Positions 34,701-41,729 are shown, counted from the first letter of the stretch. The stretch: DNA of 60,000 nucleotides from Symsagittifera roscoffensis (GCF_963678635.1 NC_087066.1:22291996-22351995), one strand, 5' to 3'. Numbers and translations are program-made. Notes: generated from the sequence alone by a model not told the origin.

Positions 34701-36586
34701 ATCTTTCCGATGATTATTTGTGGTAGCTTATTTTGCCTAGAAACAAAAACAAATAAAAAGAAAGAAAAATAAAACTAAGACACACCCGAATACAAACTTC
34801 TTCCCCATTTTTCAAACTGTTTGAACAAAAATGCCAATGTCAGTCTTGAAAAATTGACTGAAAATCAGCAACTTTTTTTGAATTCCAATTACCAGCACCG
34901 TTACAAGAATTCATGAAACGGAGTGAAAAGGTACTGAAAATTGATGAAATAACCAAAATAACTCGTGCTGAAACAACTACGCCGGCAAAAAAAATAGAAA
35001 ACAAACGATATGCCTACGATAATTTTTTCAAGCCGAAAATTAGAACTTTGCAAAAAACAGGTGCTGACCAAATTCTAACTTTCGACCTCATGCACTCTAG
35101 AGCAACTGTGCGCTTAGAGCAACTGTGCGCTTAAGTATTTCTAAAGCAAGCCATCAAATAAATGAATCATCAGTGATACCTTTAGACAAAATTTTTACAT
35201 AGAAAAGAATCGAACCAGGTTTTCTCGACACTGAGCCGTTATTTGAGTTTTATAGAATAACAATCATGATCAAAAGAAAGGATTTTAAAAGCTTACCTCG
35301 CATGGAAAAACTGACTGAAAAAAAACAGACCTTACGAGATAGTTCCTTCCAGTCACTTTCAGCGACGTGGTTGCAACGAAAAAAAAAACTTTCCACAATT
35401 GTCATTTCGGCTGACAAGGACGCTGAAAAAATTAAATTGCCACAATTATTTTTCTATTGTGTGCAGGACCTGGACTTTGGGACCCAGATGGACCAGGGCA
35501 CCAAGTGCTACTCTCTGGGATCCTCAGTGACGTCCAAGTGGTACTGGCAGGAGACGATTCATCCTAGGGACTGCATGGACTTCCAGTCCTCTGTCTGTCA
35601 GATCAAAACACACGCACTCAAAGCGGCAAAGGCAGCTGAGGACAAACAGATATCACTCGCGTAAGATTTGTTTTGATTTGTTTTATTTGATCTGCGACAA
35701 TTTTAATATTCCGGGTCAAATTTGATGACGCTTATATTTCGGAAGTTTGGTGCATCGAGGTTCAGAAAACTAAAATAACAACGGTTTGTAGTGTATTTTA
35801 AGGGGATTTCAACTTTCAACTTTTTCACTACCCAAATGGTTCATCTCTATTGTTCAACTTTCAATTTTAACCAAGTAGTCATAAAGTTTTTTAAAGGCAC
35901 CTTTGCCATCACTGCACAATAAACTTTGGGGGGGGGGGGGGGGCAATTTTTTTAGTTAAGACCTTTAAAATTCAAAAAAAACTAATTGATATTTGGTCGA
36001 CCTTAAAATATAGTTTTCTGTTTTTTTTAATGACACAAAAACAAAAAGTTTTTAGCAAACTGTTTCATTTATAATCAATAAATTATTTTTCGTAAATCAG
36101 ATTTTTTTTCTTAGTTTAATTCAACATCTCAGTTCGACCTGCAACGCCCTCGACTGCATAACAAACAAACACTGCTACTGCGACTTGTCTGAAAGAGCCA
36201 ACCGGAACTGGAAAGAAGCGATGGTAAGATGCGGAACTGAAGACATGAACATGGTTGTCATCAACGACCAAACCGAACTAGAGTTCCTAACGAAAAACGA
36301 CGACATCTCCATTCGTGGGTACATAGCCGCACACGACTTCTATGGCGACGGGAAATTGACTTGGGTTGACGAGGACGGAGACACGAATGAGGCTACAGTC
36401 GCGGACAGTTTGGTTATTTCGAACTTCACTGCACAAAGTGGCTGTGTTAACTTGAAGCGAGGCAGTCCCCCTTTTGTGTTGCAGAACTGTGACATACCCG
36501 GCGATGCACTTTGTGAGTTTGACGTTGAAGATTTCAGCGCCAAGTGGCAAAAAAAGCAAGATTATGAAGACGAAGACGAGGAATGA
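9614..36586 (+). CDS. Type II transmembrane protein with C-type-lectin-like domains, whole gene model
   Basis: Spliced plus-strand gene: 9614-9741, 13855-14062, 14322-14512, 15298-15528, 15937-16038, 20157-20282, then either 22138-22228 (stop) or 32030-32276, 35467-35660 and 36133-36586 (stop). Every junction is GT-AG and phases match, giving 626 residues for the long form and 358 for the short. Order: about 52 cytoplasmic residues, TM helix about 53-69, stalk, CTLD1 about 113-286, a linker, CTLD2 about 329-475, CTLD3 about 476-625, acidic tail. CTLDs are disulfide-bonded folds that bind sugars or proteins. I see no EPN, QPD or WND calcium-sugar motif, so canonical sugar binding is doubtful. 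Two tandem genes are the main alternative, because the exon at 22138 carries an in-frame stop. Confidence 0.6.
10230..10560 (+). mobile_element. 5H/3T interspersed element, divergent copy
   Basis: Has GCTCGGGGTG with a T-run and TCAGACCAGTTCT near 10261, ATCATTCCAAATTGAATTG near 10420, and the end GATACGAGCAGTCTT at 10544-10558. The AGTCGGAAC motif and hairpin are lost. It abuts the next copy head-to-tail. Confidence 0.55.
10562..11030 (+). mobile_element. 5H/3T interspersed element, near full length
   Basis: Runs from TTTTCGAAGAAAGTGAC through ACTCGGGGTGC, ATTTGGGACAATTAACGCG near 10774 and a G-rich tract to the tail CAGGGCTTTGCCCTG (hairpin) and GATACGAGCAGTCTCGTT. The internal GCGCTATTAACGCG core is altered (TTTCGGCTATTTCG). 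Confidence 0.7.
11965..12250 (+). mobile_element. 5H/3T interspersed element, 5' part and core only
   Basis: ACTTCGACATTTCAACTAGC, TTGTCTTGAGCTCAAAT, TATGGGGGTGAAAAC, TTAGCGCGCGATATAAG, AACGCGTAAGCG and CTTAGAAATCATTCCAAAT follow the usual order. The right side passes into a copy of the CAGTGCTG-ended element, so the 3' tail is missing, probably through nested insertion. Confidence 0.6.
12250..12488 (+). mobile_element. CAGTGCTG-ended miniature element, right half
   Basis: Follows the right half of the element at 5714-6271: TTGGGCCCAAATTTTGCAAAA, TTCTACTACAACTCTCAGCA, TTTTCAAGTTTTA and the end TTTAAAACAGCACTG. Left end not preserved. Confidence 0.5.
12650..12991 (+). mobile_element. CAGTGCTG-ended miniature element, second diverged copy
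   Basis: Contains ATGAGGCTCATTTTGAT, CACATTTCGCAAAACAAGTTG, GCGTTTTGCCCGGAAAATTT and ends AGCCAGCACTG at 12991. It shares the central segment with the copy at 5.7-6.3 kb, so that segment is a genuine part of the element. Confidence 0.5.
13020..13180 (+). mobile_element. 5H/3T interspersed element, 3' tail fragment
   Basis: ACATAGCGTGTGGGGGATAATG near 13037 is followed after T-rich DNA by ACAGTCCGAACATCCAGG and CCCCGATACGAG near 13160, the diverged 3' end. Confidence 0.5.
13855..14062 (+). CDS. Lectin-like gene, exon 2 (transmembrane segment and stalk)
   Basis: Acceptor after a pyrimidine-rich CTTCCTGCTTATTAG, donor GTGAGT at 14063. The first base completes Val with exon 1. The frame gives FQLLSHYKH, then the hydrophobic run LILVVTIFLLIFIGFVV (TM helix), then DFSHDSR and an acidic, Gly/Ser/Tyr-rich stalk (SSSDYGEGWDYDY) ending in IDVIGR. 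A positive His/Lys flank before the helix and an acidic flank after it agree with N-in, C-out type II topology by the positive-inside rule. Clean codons and low AT leave little doubt that it is coding. It ends in phase 0. Confidence 0.85.
14322..14512 (+). CDS. Lectin-like gene, exon 3 (first half of CTLD1)
   Basis: Phase-0 acceptor after TTGCCTGTTTAG. The frame opens YNKHCSTFFCPEAEYCYCLS and continues FHAANQTCVEVLAGQLAQF, the CTLD pattern of a cysteine, an aromatic-Cys start, an Ala-rich helix, Cys, then GQLA in the second helix. ANQT is a possible N-glycosylation site. The donor is uncertain: GTGGGG at 14513 (phase 2) or GTTAAG at 14535 (phase 0), the latter adding WGWGKRK. Each pairs in phase with a different acceptor of the next exon. 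Confidence 0.85.
14646..14885 (+). mobile_element. CAGTGCTG-ended miniature element, left half
   Basis: Begins CAGTGCTGATTTAAATTATC, then CGGACAAAACG, TTTTTCTCAAACTGGGTTA and TTAATATGGTGCA as in the copy starting at 5714. The right end is not found before the next exon. It lies in the intron of the lectin-like gene. Confidence 0.6.
15298..15528 (+). CDS. Lectin-like gene, exon 4 (middle of CTLD1)
   Basis: The frame reads FCIEYLEPQWLNCTEC, a charged stretch (SELDSHDKKTAEVT), then CLMMTDGVLQQYPC and KSPYW, to a good GTGAGA donor at 15529. The start is either 15298 (after CAAAG, phase 2, pairing with donor 14513) or 15293 (after TACAG, phase 0, pairing with donor 14535). The stronger-looking acceptor TATTTAG at 15321 fits neither donor. 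Several cysteines and the NCT sequon suit an extracellular domain. It ends in phase 2. Confidence 0.8.
15937..16038 (+). CDS. Lectin-like gene, exon 5 (end of CTLD1)
   Basis: Acceptor TTTATTTTAG, donor GTAAGT at 16039. The first base completes Trp across the junction, giving YW-FDKEVLSEVYGL, then NALCECPYKPDAE, which matches the C-terminal CTLD strand where the last cysteine precedes an acidic residue. A Pro/Ser/Thr-rich linker (SIPSMTTP) follows. 33 codons, ending in phase 2. Confidence 0.85.
16694..16726. repeat. (TA)n microsatellite
   Basis: 33 bases of uninterrupted TA dinucleotides within the intron. Confidence 0.95.
17640..17759 (+). mobile_element. 5H/3T interspersed element, 3' tail fragment
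   Basis: Ends ATGCCCTGATACCCCGTCTTGTT at 17737-17759, a variant of the conserved tail. Upstream sequence is too diverged to set a 5' boundary. Confidence 0.45.
17801..17946 (+). repeat. Imperfect tandem duplication, about 75 bases
   Basis: TCGAACTATTCCACAAG... and TCGAACCATTCCACCAG..., each followed by CCAAATATATTGTAT(T/C)TAACC, start 75 bases apart. Confidence 0.8.
18085..18468 (-). mobile_element. 5H/3T interspersed element, reverse copy
   Basis: On the plus strand it starts with the inverse tail (AAAACTGCTTGTATCAGGGC, AAGCCTTGAATG), then TCTAAGACGGGTTAAATCTCC, CCAAATTGTGCAAAATTGC and CCATAACTTTCTTAAA, and finishes near CCGTTACTTTTGTTACGAAAG, the inverse of the 5' hairpin. Complete but diverged; the palindromic core is reduced. 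Confidence 0.7.
18469..18765 (-). mobile_element. 5H/3T interspersed element, subfamily B, partial reverse copy
   Basis: Starts with the inverse tail (TGCTCGTATATCAAGGC, AAAGCCCCG, TTCAGACTGTC) and contains AATTCGATTTGGAACAATTTT, then GTGCGGGATAATTCGC. These are the inverse of the distinctive subfamily B body also seen at 48240-48737. The 5' part is replaced by the tandem repeat that follows. Confidence 0.65.
18764..19200 (+). repeat. Compound tandem repeat (103- and 155-base periods)
   Basis: AGTGCTCATACAAAAGTCCAG recurs at 18765 and 18868 with its following ~100 bases. The CAGAGAATGG(C/T)CAAATTGGC segment recurs again at 19041, now followed by a second module (GGAGAATCGATATCTTCATT..., ending CGCCGACAATTGGG) present twice, near 18970 and 19124. 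The copies are nearly identical, so the expansion is recent. Open frames through it are a by-product. Confidence 0.85.
20157..20282 (+). CDS. Lectin-like gene, exon 6 (linker or start of CTLD2)
   Basis: Acceptor ATGCCAG, donor GTAAGA at 20283. One base completes Leu from exon 5, then AAEYQTIRPRSDLSSGC, QWKYIEEKGEWIKYC and GPHTEELKA. Two cysteines and the Trp-rich segment suit an extracellular domain. The exon is 126 bases and symmetric (phase 2 at both ends), so it could be skipped or joined to either downstream acceptor without a frameshift. It has phase-compatible partners at 22138 and 32030. Confidence 0.8.
20283..22137 (+). other. Intron 6 of the lectin-like gene
   Basis: GTAAGA to TTCTTCCGTTTTTGCAG. 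AT-rich; I find no exon or RNA gene, and no well-preserved repeat. The long splice to 32030 would also remove this sequence. Confidence 0.5.
22138..22228 (+). CDS. Lectin-like gene, alternative terminal exon 7 (short form)
   Basis: The strong acceptor TTCCGTTTTTGCAG joins in phase to exon 6 (CG plus C gives Arg) and encodes LDSIVANTFDSLPIGPFW, then LTKGEFLVCED and TAG at 22226-22228. GEFLVCED resembles the last strand of a CTLD (compare DALCEFDVED in the last exon), which argues that it is translated. The short protein would carry CTLD1 and a truncated second module. Nearby polyadenylation signals are weak: ATTAAA near 22631 and AATAAA near 22980. The alternatives are that this ends a separate gene, or that it is a relict exon skipped in the long form. 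Confidence 0.65.
24703..25036 (+). repeat. 126-base tandem repeat, 2.7 copies
   Basis: GACAAATTTTATCTGCGAAAA starts at 24703, 24829 and 24955. Copies contain CGGAAAGCTCTTCACGG and GGCGTATACCCAAAATTT and are nearly identical. Because 126 is a multiple of three, open frames run through on both strands; they are unlikely to be genes. Confidence 0.95.
25935..27110. repeat. TTCGAC-rich minisatellite
   Basis: Three sub-blocks. At 25.95-26.04 kb TCGAACGATGTCCGTTTTC repeats three times. At 26.04-26.15 kb short TTGTTCGAC(T)-type units predominate, and a looser TTTCGACCGACTC block lies at 26.33-26.60 kb. From about 26.73 to 27.10 kb there is a regular array of a ~22-base unit, GTTCGACTCATGATTCGACC, with point variants. 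All share TTCGAC. The overlapping frames at 25940-26302 are by-products. Confidence 0.9.
27640..28526 (+). repeat. Direct repeat R1 (~0.9 kb)
   Basis: Nearly identical to R2 at 28892-29791. Both start TACATTTTACTAACTAGTCA and end GCTAAGGAAACAAAAA. R1 has lost 17 bases relative to R2 at 28368/28369, removing the CAGTCAGAACATTCAGG segment of the embedded 5H/3T tail. The embedded element spans about 27900-28400. Confidence 0.9.
27900..28400 (+). mobile_element. 5H/3T interspersed element inside R1
   Basis: TTGTTCCAACTTTCCTAACAA, GAGCACAGGGTGGGTT, ACTTCTTAACTAGAC, CAATTTGGGACAATTAACGC, TGGCGTGTGAGGGGATGATT and the end ATATGATCAGTCTTGT follow the family order. The AGTCGGAAC equivalent is deleted here but kept in R2 as CAGTCAGAAC. 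Confidence 0.75.
28499..28891 (-). pseudogene. Retroelement integrase core fragment
   Basis: Minus-strand rve-type integrase core from an LTR retroelement. Read 5' to 3' it shows QLDFWGPINYLN (first catalytic Asp), then after a one-step frame change NVLVAVDRFSRWP, HVDQGTSFMSNE (second Asp) and DHRATGCVERTIGSLKN (Glu), so the D-D-E residues are visible across two frames. No RT, protease or gag is attached; the fragment is about 365 bases plus a few codons in R1. It is non-functional because of truncation and the frameshift. The DHR.TG..ER pattern is also seen in the degraded element near 55.5 kb (DHRRQGMVEW), so the two belong to related families. Confidence 0.85.
28892..29791 (+). repeat. Direct repeat R2 (~0.9 kb)
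   Basis: Second copy of R1, with the 17-base segment intact at 29618-29634 and only scattered substitutions and small indels. R1 and R2 flank the integrase fragment, so they could be LTRs of an internally deleted element or the product of a tandem duplication. Ends do not show clear TG...CA termini. Confidence 0.9.
29150..29662 (+). mobile_element. 5H/3T interspersed element inside R2
   Basis: Same content as in R1, with CAGTCAGAACATTCAGGCC and the end ATATGATCAGTCTTGT preserved. Since it is part of the duplicated unit, it was inserted before the duplication. Confidence 0.75.
31103..31215 (+). repeat. 56-base tandem duplication
   Basis: ATACCTGAAACAACTAGAAAA, then ATCGATACT(A/T)ACTAC, then CTTTTTCTA occurs twice in direct succession with a 56-base offset. 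Confidence 0.9.
32030..32276 (+). CDS. Lectin-like gene, exon 8 (first half of CTLD2, long form)
   Basis: Acceptor CCATTGATTTTCAG (a second AG three bases later is also in phase), donor GTACGA at 32277. The first base completes a codon, so it joins exon 6 directly (ELKAR then SRYGSWYVL). The frame continues KFKFLDQASAAKNC, CYLVSFESVSEQRSVAQL and VMAWIGGKTLDGGSEYKW, a textbook CTLD first half: Ala-rich helix with Cys, LVSFES, helix 2, then the WIGG core and the D-G-x-x-W region. NCS is a possible glycosylation site. Ends in phase 0. If the gene is split here, its N-terminus is not in view. Confidence 0.9.
32480..32502 (+). repeat. Poly-G tract (23 G)
   Basis: An uninterrupted G-run, preceded by GAGGGGGAG, about 200 bases after the exon 8 donor. 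It could form a quadruplex on the RNA or coding strand. Its length is also typical of sequencing error-prone homopolymers. Confidence 0.9.
33090..34390. repeat. ATCGATTTAAA-rich degenerate repeat in two blocks
   Basis: Blocks 33.09-33.45 and 34.14-34.39 kb repeat variants of ATTTAAATCGATTT and its inverse. Units are short, imperfect and partly palindromic. Between the blocks lie TGATCTCAA/CATGCAATCAAATCATAGAAA-like repeats (33.5-33.8 kb). Confidence 0.7.
35467..35660 (+). CDS. Lectin-like gene, exon 9 (second half of CTLD2, long form)
   Basis: Phase-0 acceptor TTGTGTGCAG, donor GTAAGA at 35661. The frame reads DLDFGTQMDQGTKCYSLG, then SKWYWQETIHPRDCMDF and SSVCQIKTHALKAAKAAEDK. The conserved CTLD cysteines of the second half (KCYSL, RDCMD, SVCQI) are present, with a Trp-rich segment before the penultimate one. 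The Ala/Lys-rich end forms a helical linker to CTLD3. Ends in phase 2. Confidence 0.9.
35661..36132 (+). other. Short intron before the last lectin exon
   Basis: GTAAGA to AACATCTCAG. Contains a 12-base G-run at 35931-35942 and otherwise AT-rich DNA. Confidence 0.7.
36133..36586 (+). CDS. Lectin-like gene, exon 10 (CTLD3 and acidic C-terminus)
   Basis: The first base T completes Ala with exon 9, then STCNALDCITNKHCYCDLSE; this start resembles CTLD1's KHCSTFFCPEAEYCYC, so the two domains are likely paralogous. It continues NWKEAMVRCG, MVVINDQTELEFL, GKLTWVDEDG, SGCVNLKRG and NCDIPGDALCEFDVED, giving one whole CTLD in a single exon with the expected order (helix 1, helix 2, W-x-D-x-D-G loop, three late cysteines). 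The protein ends in a charged tail (KKQDYEDEDEE) and TGA at 36584-36586. SNFT is a possible glycosylation site. CTLD3 has no intron although CTLD1 and CTLD2 do. Confidence 0.92.
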
Positions 36587-36633
36587 AAATGGTTTTCAGA
36601 CTTTAAGACATCAGCTATATTGTAACCCCTGTG

Positions 36634-36639
36634 AATAAA
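36634..36639 (+). promoter_or_regulatory. Polyadenylation signal of the long lectin transcript
   Basis: AATAAA 48 bases after the TGA, preceded by TGTAACCCC. The only good signal immediately downstream of the last coding exon. Confidence 0.75.
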
Positions 36640-37068
36640 TAGATTTGACAATATTCCGAGAGTACTTCTGTTATTTTACCACTTTCTGCATTTTTATAAA
36701 AATAGCTATATTGGGTACAAAATTGTAATGAACAATAGAACTTAGACAATAATTTTCTGATGAACATCAACAAGAAGCAGAAGATTTGCGTATATAATTA
36801 GTGCTTTTGTGATCAATCGAAGAAATTTTGAATCAAATTTCAAAACTTAAACCTTTAAAAAAAATCTGCTCGTCAAATATTAGTTTGATAAAGCCTGTAC
36901 TCACAAAGTGGCCGAAATAACTAAAATTGCAAAAAAAATCAAATTGCTCAGAAAATGATATTTGTAAGATTCAGGAATTATAAATTATCATAATCGAAAA
37001 CGTTGAGATAATTGTTTGAGCAATATTTTTCTGAAATTTGGTAACTGACACATTTCGTGAAAGTTAAA

Positions 37069-37550
37069 AACAAGAAGGCTGCTCATATCAGGACGACGCC
37101 ATGAATGTCCCAATGGCTCTTAGATATACATGGAATAGTGTTCGATAAAATAAAAAATTTGATGAAATTTGCTCAAGAAGATTGACAAAATCAAAACAAA
37201 AACTTCGGATTTTTTGACAATCATTCGCAAACGCTATTTGAAATAAGAAGTGAAAAATTTAGCAAGAATCAGCCTAATAACTAGAACAAACAGCCTCCCT
37301 CAACTCAATTTTGAACTAATTCTCAGCCGCTTATCGCCGCTTAAAAGTTATTAGCACTAAATAGTACGCGCATTATCCATCCCAAATTTCTCAAACTTGC
37401 AATTTTTAAAACATCATAAAAAATAATCACAGCTAACAAATTTTTTTTTTTTTTGAGCTAATGGCAGCAAAATTTTTTCAAGGGTTAAAAAAATCCCGTC
37501 GGAAATTGTTCAATAAAATTTGGCCAGGCGAAAAATTCGGAAAAAAACAC
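37069..37550 (-). mobile_element. 5H/3T interspersed element, diverged reverse copy
   Basis: Begins with the inverse tail (CAAGAAGGCTGCTCATATCAGG, TGAATGTCCCAATGG), has TAGTACGCGCATTATCCATC and CCCAAATTTCTCAAACTTGC in the core, then ATAATCACAGCTAAC. The 5' end is not sharp. Confidence 0.5.
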
Positions 37551-39989
37551 AAAACTACCGTTGACTGAGATTTTTGAAAACAAAATTCAGAAACAAAAGA
37601 TCTCAAAACAACAATTTTTGACACAGTTTTTATTCAAAATTTTTACGAAAAAAATTATCACAGCAAAAACTTCACGTAGGTTTGCATTTTGAAAACATTT
37701 TAACACATTTTGGAAAATATTCCGGGTAAAATTTAATTCAAGAAGAAAGCTCAAGGAAGTTTTTTGGCGTTAATTAATTTGCTAAATTAAAGATAGAATT
37801 GGAACTAGTTAAATGAAAAAATTTAGAGCAATTGATACTTCATCATAATAAATACTTTCCGGTTAACCAAAAAAATTTTAAATTCAAAAATTGGTTCGGT
37901 TAAAATATAAACTCTGTTTAAAATGCAGGTGCTAGAATTGGGATCTCATTGTGAAGTGGAGAGTTTTCAAAAATTGAGAGACTTTTGCACAATTGATTGA
38001 GAAAACACGACAAGAAATCTGAATACAATCGTTATAAAATTCTTACACAATTCAGAAAGTTTGTGACGAGCAATTTTTATACAATGGTTTGCAATTTAAA
38101 ATATTTCAAAATCATCAAATAGACCATAACAAATGTGAAAAAATTTGAAAATGCTTCAAAAATGTGCAGCAATTTTGTATGATGAGCAATTTTTATTCAC
38201 TCAGTGTATAAAATTGCAGACTACGCAGTTTTTTGAAAGCAGGTCAGCCAAGGCTTAAATGAAAATTATCTCCTGGATTTCATTGACTAATGAAATCTTC
38301 CACTGATCAAAAAAGCGAGGAAACTGTTTAATACTTGCGGGAAAGTCAAGTCGAATCCTTATTCATTGCATTTATTTTGTCCCACTGTTGTCGTCGCGTG
38401 TCAGTTTTTTTTTCATTTCCATTGGATATTTTACATGACAAATTCGCATAATTATTTGGTTATGAAAATTTACGAACATTAGCTAATTTAGAATCGTGAG
38501 CATTTTTGGGAGCTGAAAATCACAAAAATTGCCTCCATCGATTGTCCCCTATAAAAAAGACTTGCTTTTTTCTATTGTCCCTAAGGAAAAAAAAGTAAGT
38601 CTTATTGTAGGTGGTCAAAATCGACTATTAGAGATTTTTGAATTATTATCGATTCTTCATAAGACTCATCAACCTAAAAACAGTGCAACATTGCTGAACC
38701 TCTAGCCAATTAATTAAAGGAACATTTAACTTTTAGGACAATGATACTATTCTGGAATAGTTGACAAATTTGTAATTAAGCACAAATTGTTTTTATTAAA
38801 ATGTTTATGTGCAGACCGAACCTTTCAAAACAGTTTTAAACATCGCGAACATATTTGTATTTGTCACTTCAAACGCCCACAGCTCTGAAATTTCTGAAAT
38901 TTAATAAATAATGTCAGCAAAAGCAGAATGACCAATTGCTCTAGATCTCAAAATTTAGTTTACCATAATCCAATTAAAAAGCATTTTTTTGTTTTGATCT
39001 ACAAAAAAGACAATAATAAAAATTCTTTGATGCTTTCGAATCCATATGTAGAATTAACAAAGATATTTTATTGCTAGTAGAAAAATCTAATTCAATTACT
39101 CTTTTTTTAGTTTCTCACAAAAAACATCACTCTAACTAATTCAAACGAATGAATAAATAGGACAGACTCAAATTAATTTTATCTTGAAATATAGCAAAAT
39201 TTGTGACCAGTTTAAAAAACGTCAATCACAACATTTTGGCCAACTTGTACACCTACAGAGAATGCGAAAAAATAACTTCTTTACTTTTAAACTGATTTAG
39301 GTTGAAAAATGATGTTGTTCATGTGACTAGAACAATTTTAAGATTTTTCTTAATTTTCAATTAAGTGTTGTTTACAAAAATCACTCTACAGAGACTATAT
39401 AGACCTAAATTACATAGAGTAGTCAGATGCATGGTCATTTTGTATATCGGCAAAAAGAACGGACCAAGCTTCATCATTTTGTTGAAAATGATCTGCTTGA
39501 AGAGTGGAGTTCTTTTAGATCTACAACGAGTGCCAAAAAAACTTCCTCGTTATTTTTACATCAAAATTTAAGTTTTATAAAAAAAATCATTATTTTTGTT
39601 TGAATTGTTTAAATTTTTTCAAGGCGCATTCATATGGATTATGTTTTGTTTTTCAGCGGAAAAATGCGGATCAACTCTATTTTTTTTTTGAGGATTCTAT
39701 TAAATAGTAAAATAATTTTAAATCTACAAAGAGTGCAAAAAAACACAGTGGATTTTGAATTTTGCTAAAAAAAACTGAGAGAGAAATTTCTTGCTAGTTT
39801 TTGATCAAAATATAGAATAAATCAAATATAATCATATCATTTTAACTAATTTGATTGTTCAAATTAATTGGACAATAACCAATTCCTACAATAAGCACAT
39901 GAAAGGTAAACAACAGAGAAGATGGCATTAAATTTTCTTTTTGCAGATCGCTGTTTTCGAAAAAGAGATAAAAAAACGCGCAGGTTGGA

Positions 39990-40190
39990 TTTTTTTTTCT
40001 TCAGATTAAATTTCTTATTTTTACATAGCCCCGTTTTGAAGGGGATTTCTGTTTCATCTGAAAGATATCGACGTCCTGAGCTCTAATAAAAAGATCAACT
40101 GTGATCTCGGTTTCAAAAGTTCTGGATGTTTGAAAAGTGCCATTTGGAACAATTAACGCGCATTATAATAATTATTACTAGCAAGTAGGC
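39990..40190 (+). mobile_element. 5H/3T interspersed element, core fragment
   Basis: GACGTCCTGAGCTCTAATAAA, ATCAACTGTGATCTCGG, GTGCCATTTGGAACAATTAA and CGCGCATTATAA follow the order of the core; both ends are missing. Confidence 0.45.
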
Positions 40191-41246
40191 GGCAATTCAA
40201 TCCAGCTCAGATATTGTTACAATTTATTGAGATAAACTACTCGGTCTGAGTAGGTTGTTGCTAAATATTAGTCTTTGCACATTGTACTCCTGCACTCCAA
40301 CTGGCTGGCGTGTGAGTGGTGGGAAGACTCTTATATATGTCTTGATGACGTTTTTGCTCGTTTGGTTTGTCTGATTTTTGATTTCTTAAGAAAAATTTAG
40401 TTTTTTTTTGTCGAAAGGATCGCAAACTCCACTATTAAAAAGCAAAAATGTAAATGTCACAACAAACGTGATGGACTTCTAATTTCGGGAGCGAATGTTT
40501 AATTTCCAGATTCCCAGCAGGATACATAATTTGCCTATTAGTTCCATTTTCTTAAACTGGGTTAGTTCTATAAAAAAAACTGTTCTTGAAAAAAGTGAGC
40601 TTAAAAACTATTTCAATTTTAATTGAAAAATCAAATTTTTTTCAAAGGTCTGTTTTTTCTTTTTCTGTGGGTTCTTTGACCTCCCAACTGTTTGTTGAGC
40701 ATATTTCAAGCTTATCAAATCGAAAAACATCTGAATTGAAAAATTGAAAAAAATCTTATTTAATCGGGAATTCAATCCTTTCAATTTTTATTGCAACTTT
40801 TAAATAATGTTTGTTCTGAGGTTTTTTGTTGCTATCTTTGTTTTTATCCAGATCTTTCTGAGACTTATAAATCATAGAGTTTGAACTTTATTTTTAGCAC
40901 CAGCTCAACGACTTTGTTGTCGTTAACGCTTATGCGACATAATAATCCAAATAAGATAAGACGAAAATGAATTGCGTCAACCTGTATGATTGTGGGTTAA
41001 GAAAATGAAACACGCCACATCAGAAAACAATTTCAGAGATTTTTTTTAACATCTGAATGGCGCTAAAGCATTTTATTCTTGATATTATTTTACGCAGCTA
41101 CTGACATCGGGGTTTCAATGACCAAGTAAAATGTGGTGAAATGTTTATCATTCTAACTGGTCATAAAATCAATAGAATTTACAAGGCTTCAGAATTTTTT
41201 CATAAATTAATCCCACAAAGTAAAGTAACCTAAAGAAATTATCTTT

Positions 41247-41729
41247 ATTGTTCCGACTTTTGAAGAAAGTGACGGAGTAATTGTGCTTTGTGTTTTTTCT
41301 CAAGACACTTTTGAACATTTTAACTAGCCATTCATGACATTTTTATCATTCAAAATACATTGTTTTACTGGGCTCAAACTTAAAATATTTTTCTACTTTT
41401 CATCTTTTATCTAATGTTATGAGGGTTTAAAACTGCCATTTTAGCCAACTTGGGTTAAATATAGCTCAAAACATTTCGTGTTATTAACGCGTAAGTGGAG
41501 ATTTTTCCTCTTCTCAGCAACCGTTCTAAAATGAACTGAAGCATGCTATTAGGTCTGTTTATTACTTTGCATATGCTACTTTATCACTTTTTTACACAGC
41601 GTATGGGGTGACGATTTTCAAAAGAAAAGAAGCAAAAAAAAATTTTTTTTTTCAAACAAACACAAGTCCACAAACGTTAAAAAGTAGTTAAATCATTCGG
41701 AACTTTGCCCTATTACGAGCAGACTTGTT
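41247..41729 (+). mobile_element. 5H/3T interspersed element, near full length
   Basis: TGTTCCGACTTTTGAAGAAA, GTGACGG, GTGCTTTGTGTTTTTTCTC, TGTTATTAACGCGTAAGTGG, ACAGCGTATGGGGTGACGAT and the tail CGGAACTTTGCCCTATTACG, AGCAGACTTGTT. The 3' hairpin is reduced to CTTTGCCC. Confidence 0.75.

Larger units (their letters stand above)
32277..35466 (+). other. Intron between CTLD2 exons
   Basis: GTACGA to TTGTGTGCAG. Holds a 23-base G-run, ATCGATTTAAA-rich DNA at 33.1-33.45 and 34.14-34.38 kb, and a 17-base duplication (AGAGCAACTGTGCGCTT) near 35096-35132. The frames at 34913-35134 and the start of 35266-35664 are intronic. Confidence 0.5.
36640..41246. other. AT-rich intergenic stretch
   Basis: No gene is supported. 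Contains a reverse 5H/3T relic (37.07-37.55 kb) and a core fragment (39.99-40.19 kb). The open frame at 39365-39571 is AT-rich and lacks features. Confidence 0.4.

Noticed and set aside
36287-36559. Minus-strand open frames opposite the last lectin exon
   Set aside because: Shadows of CTLD3 coding on the plus strand.
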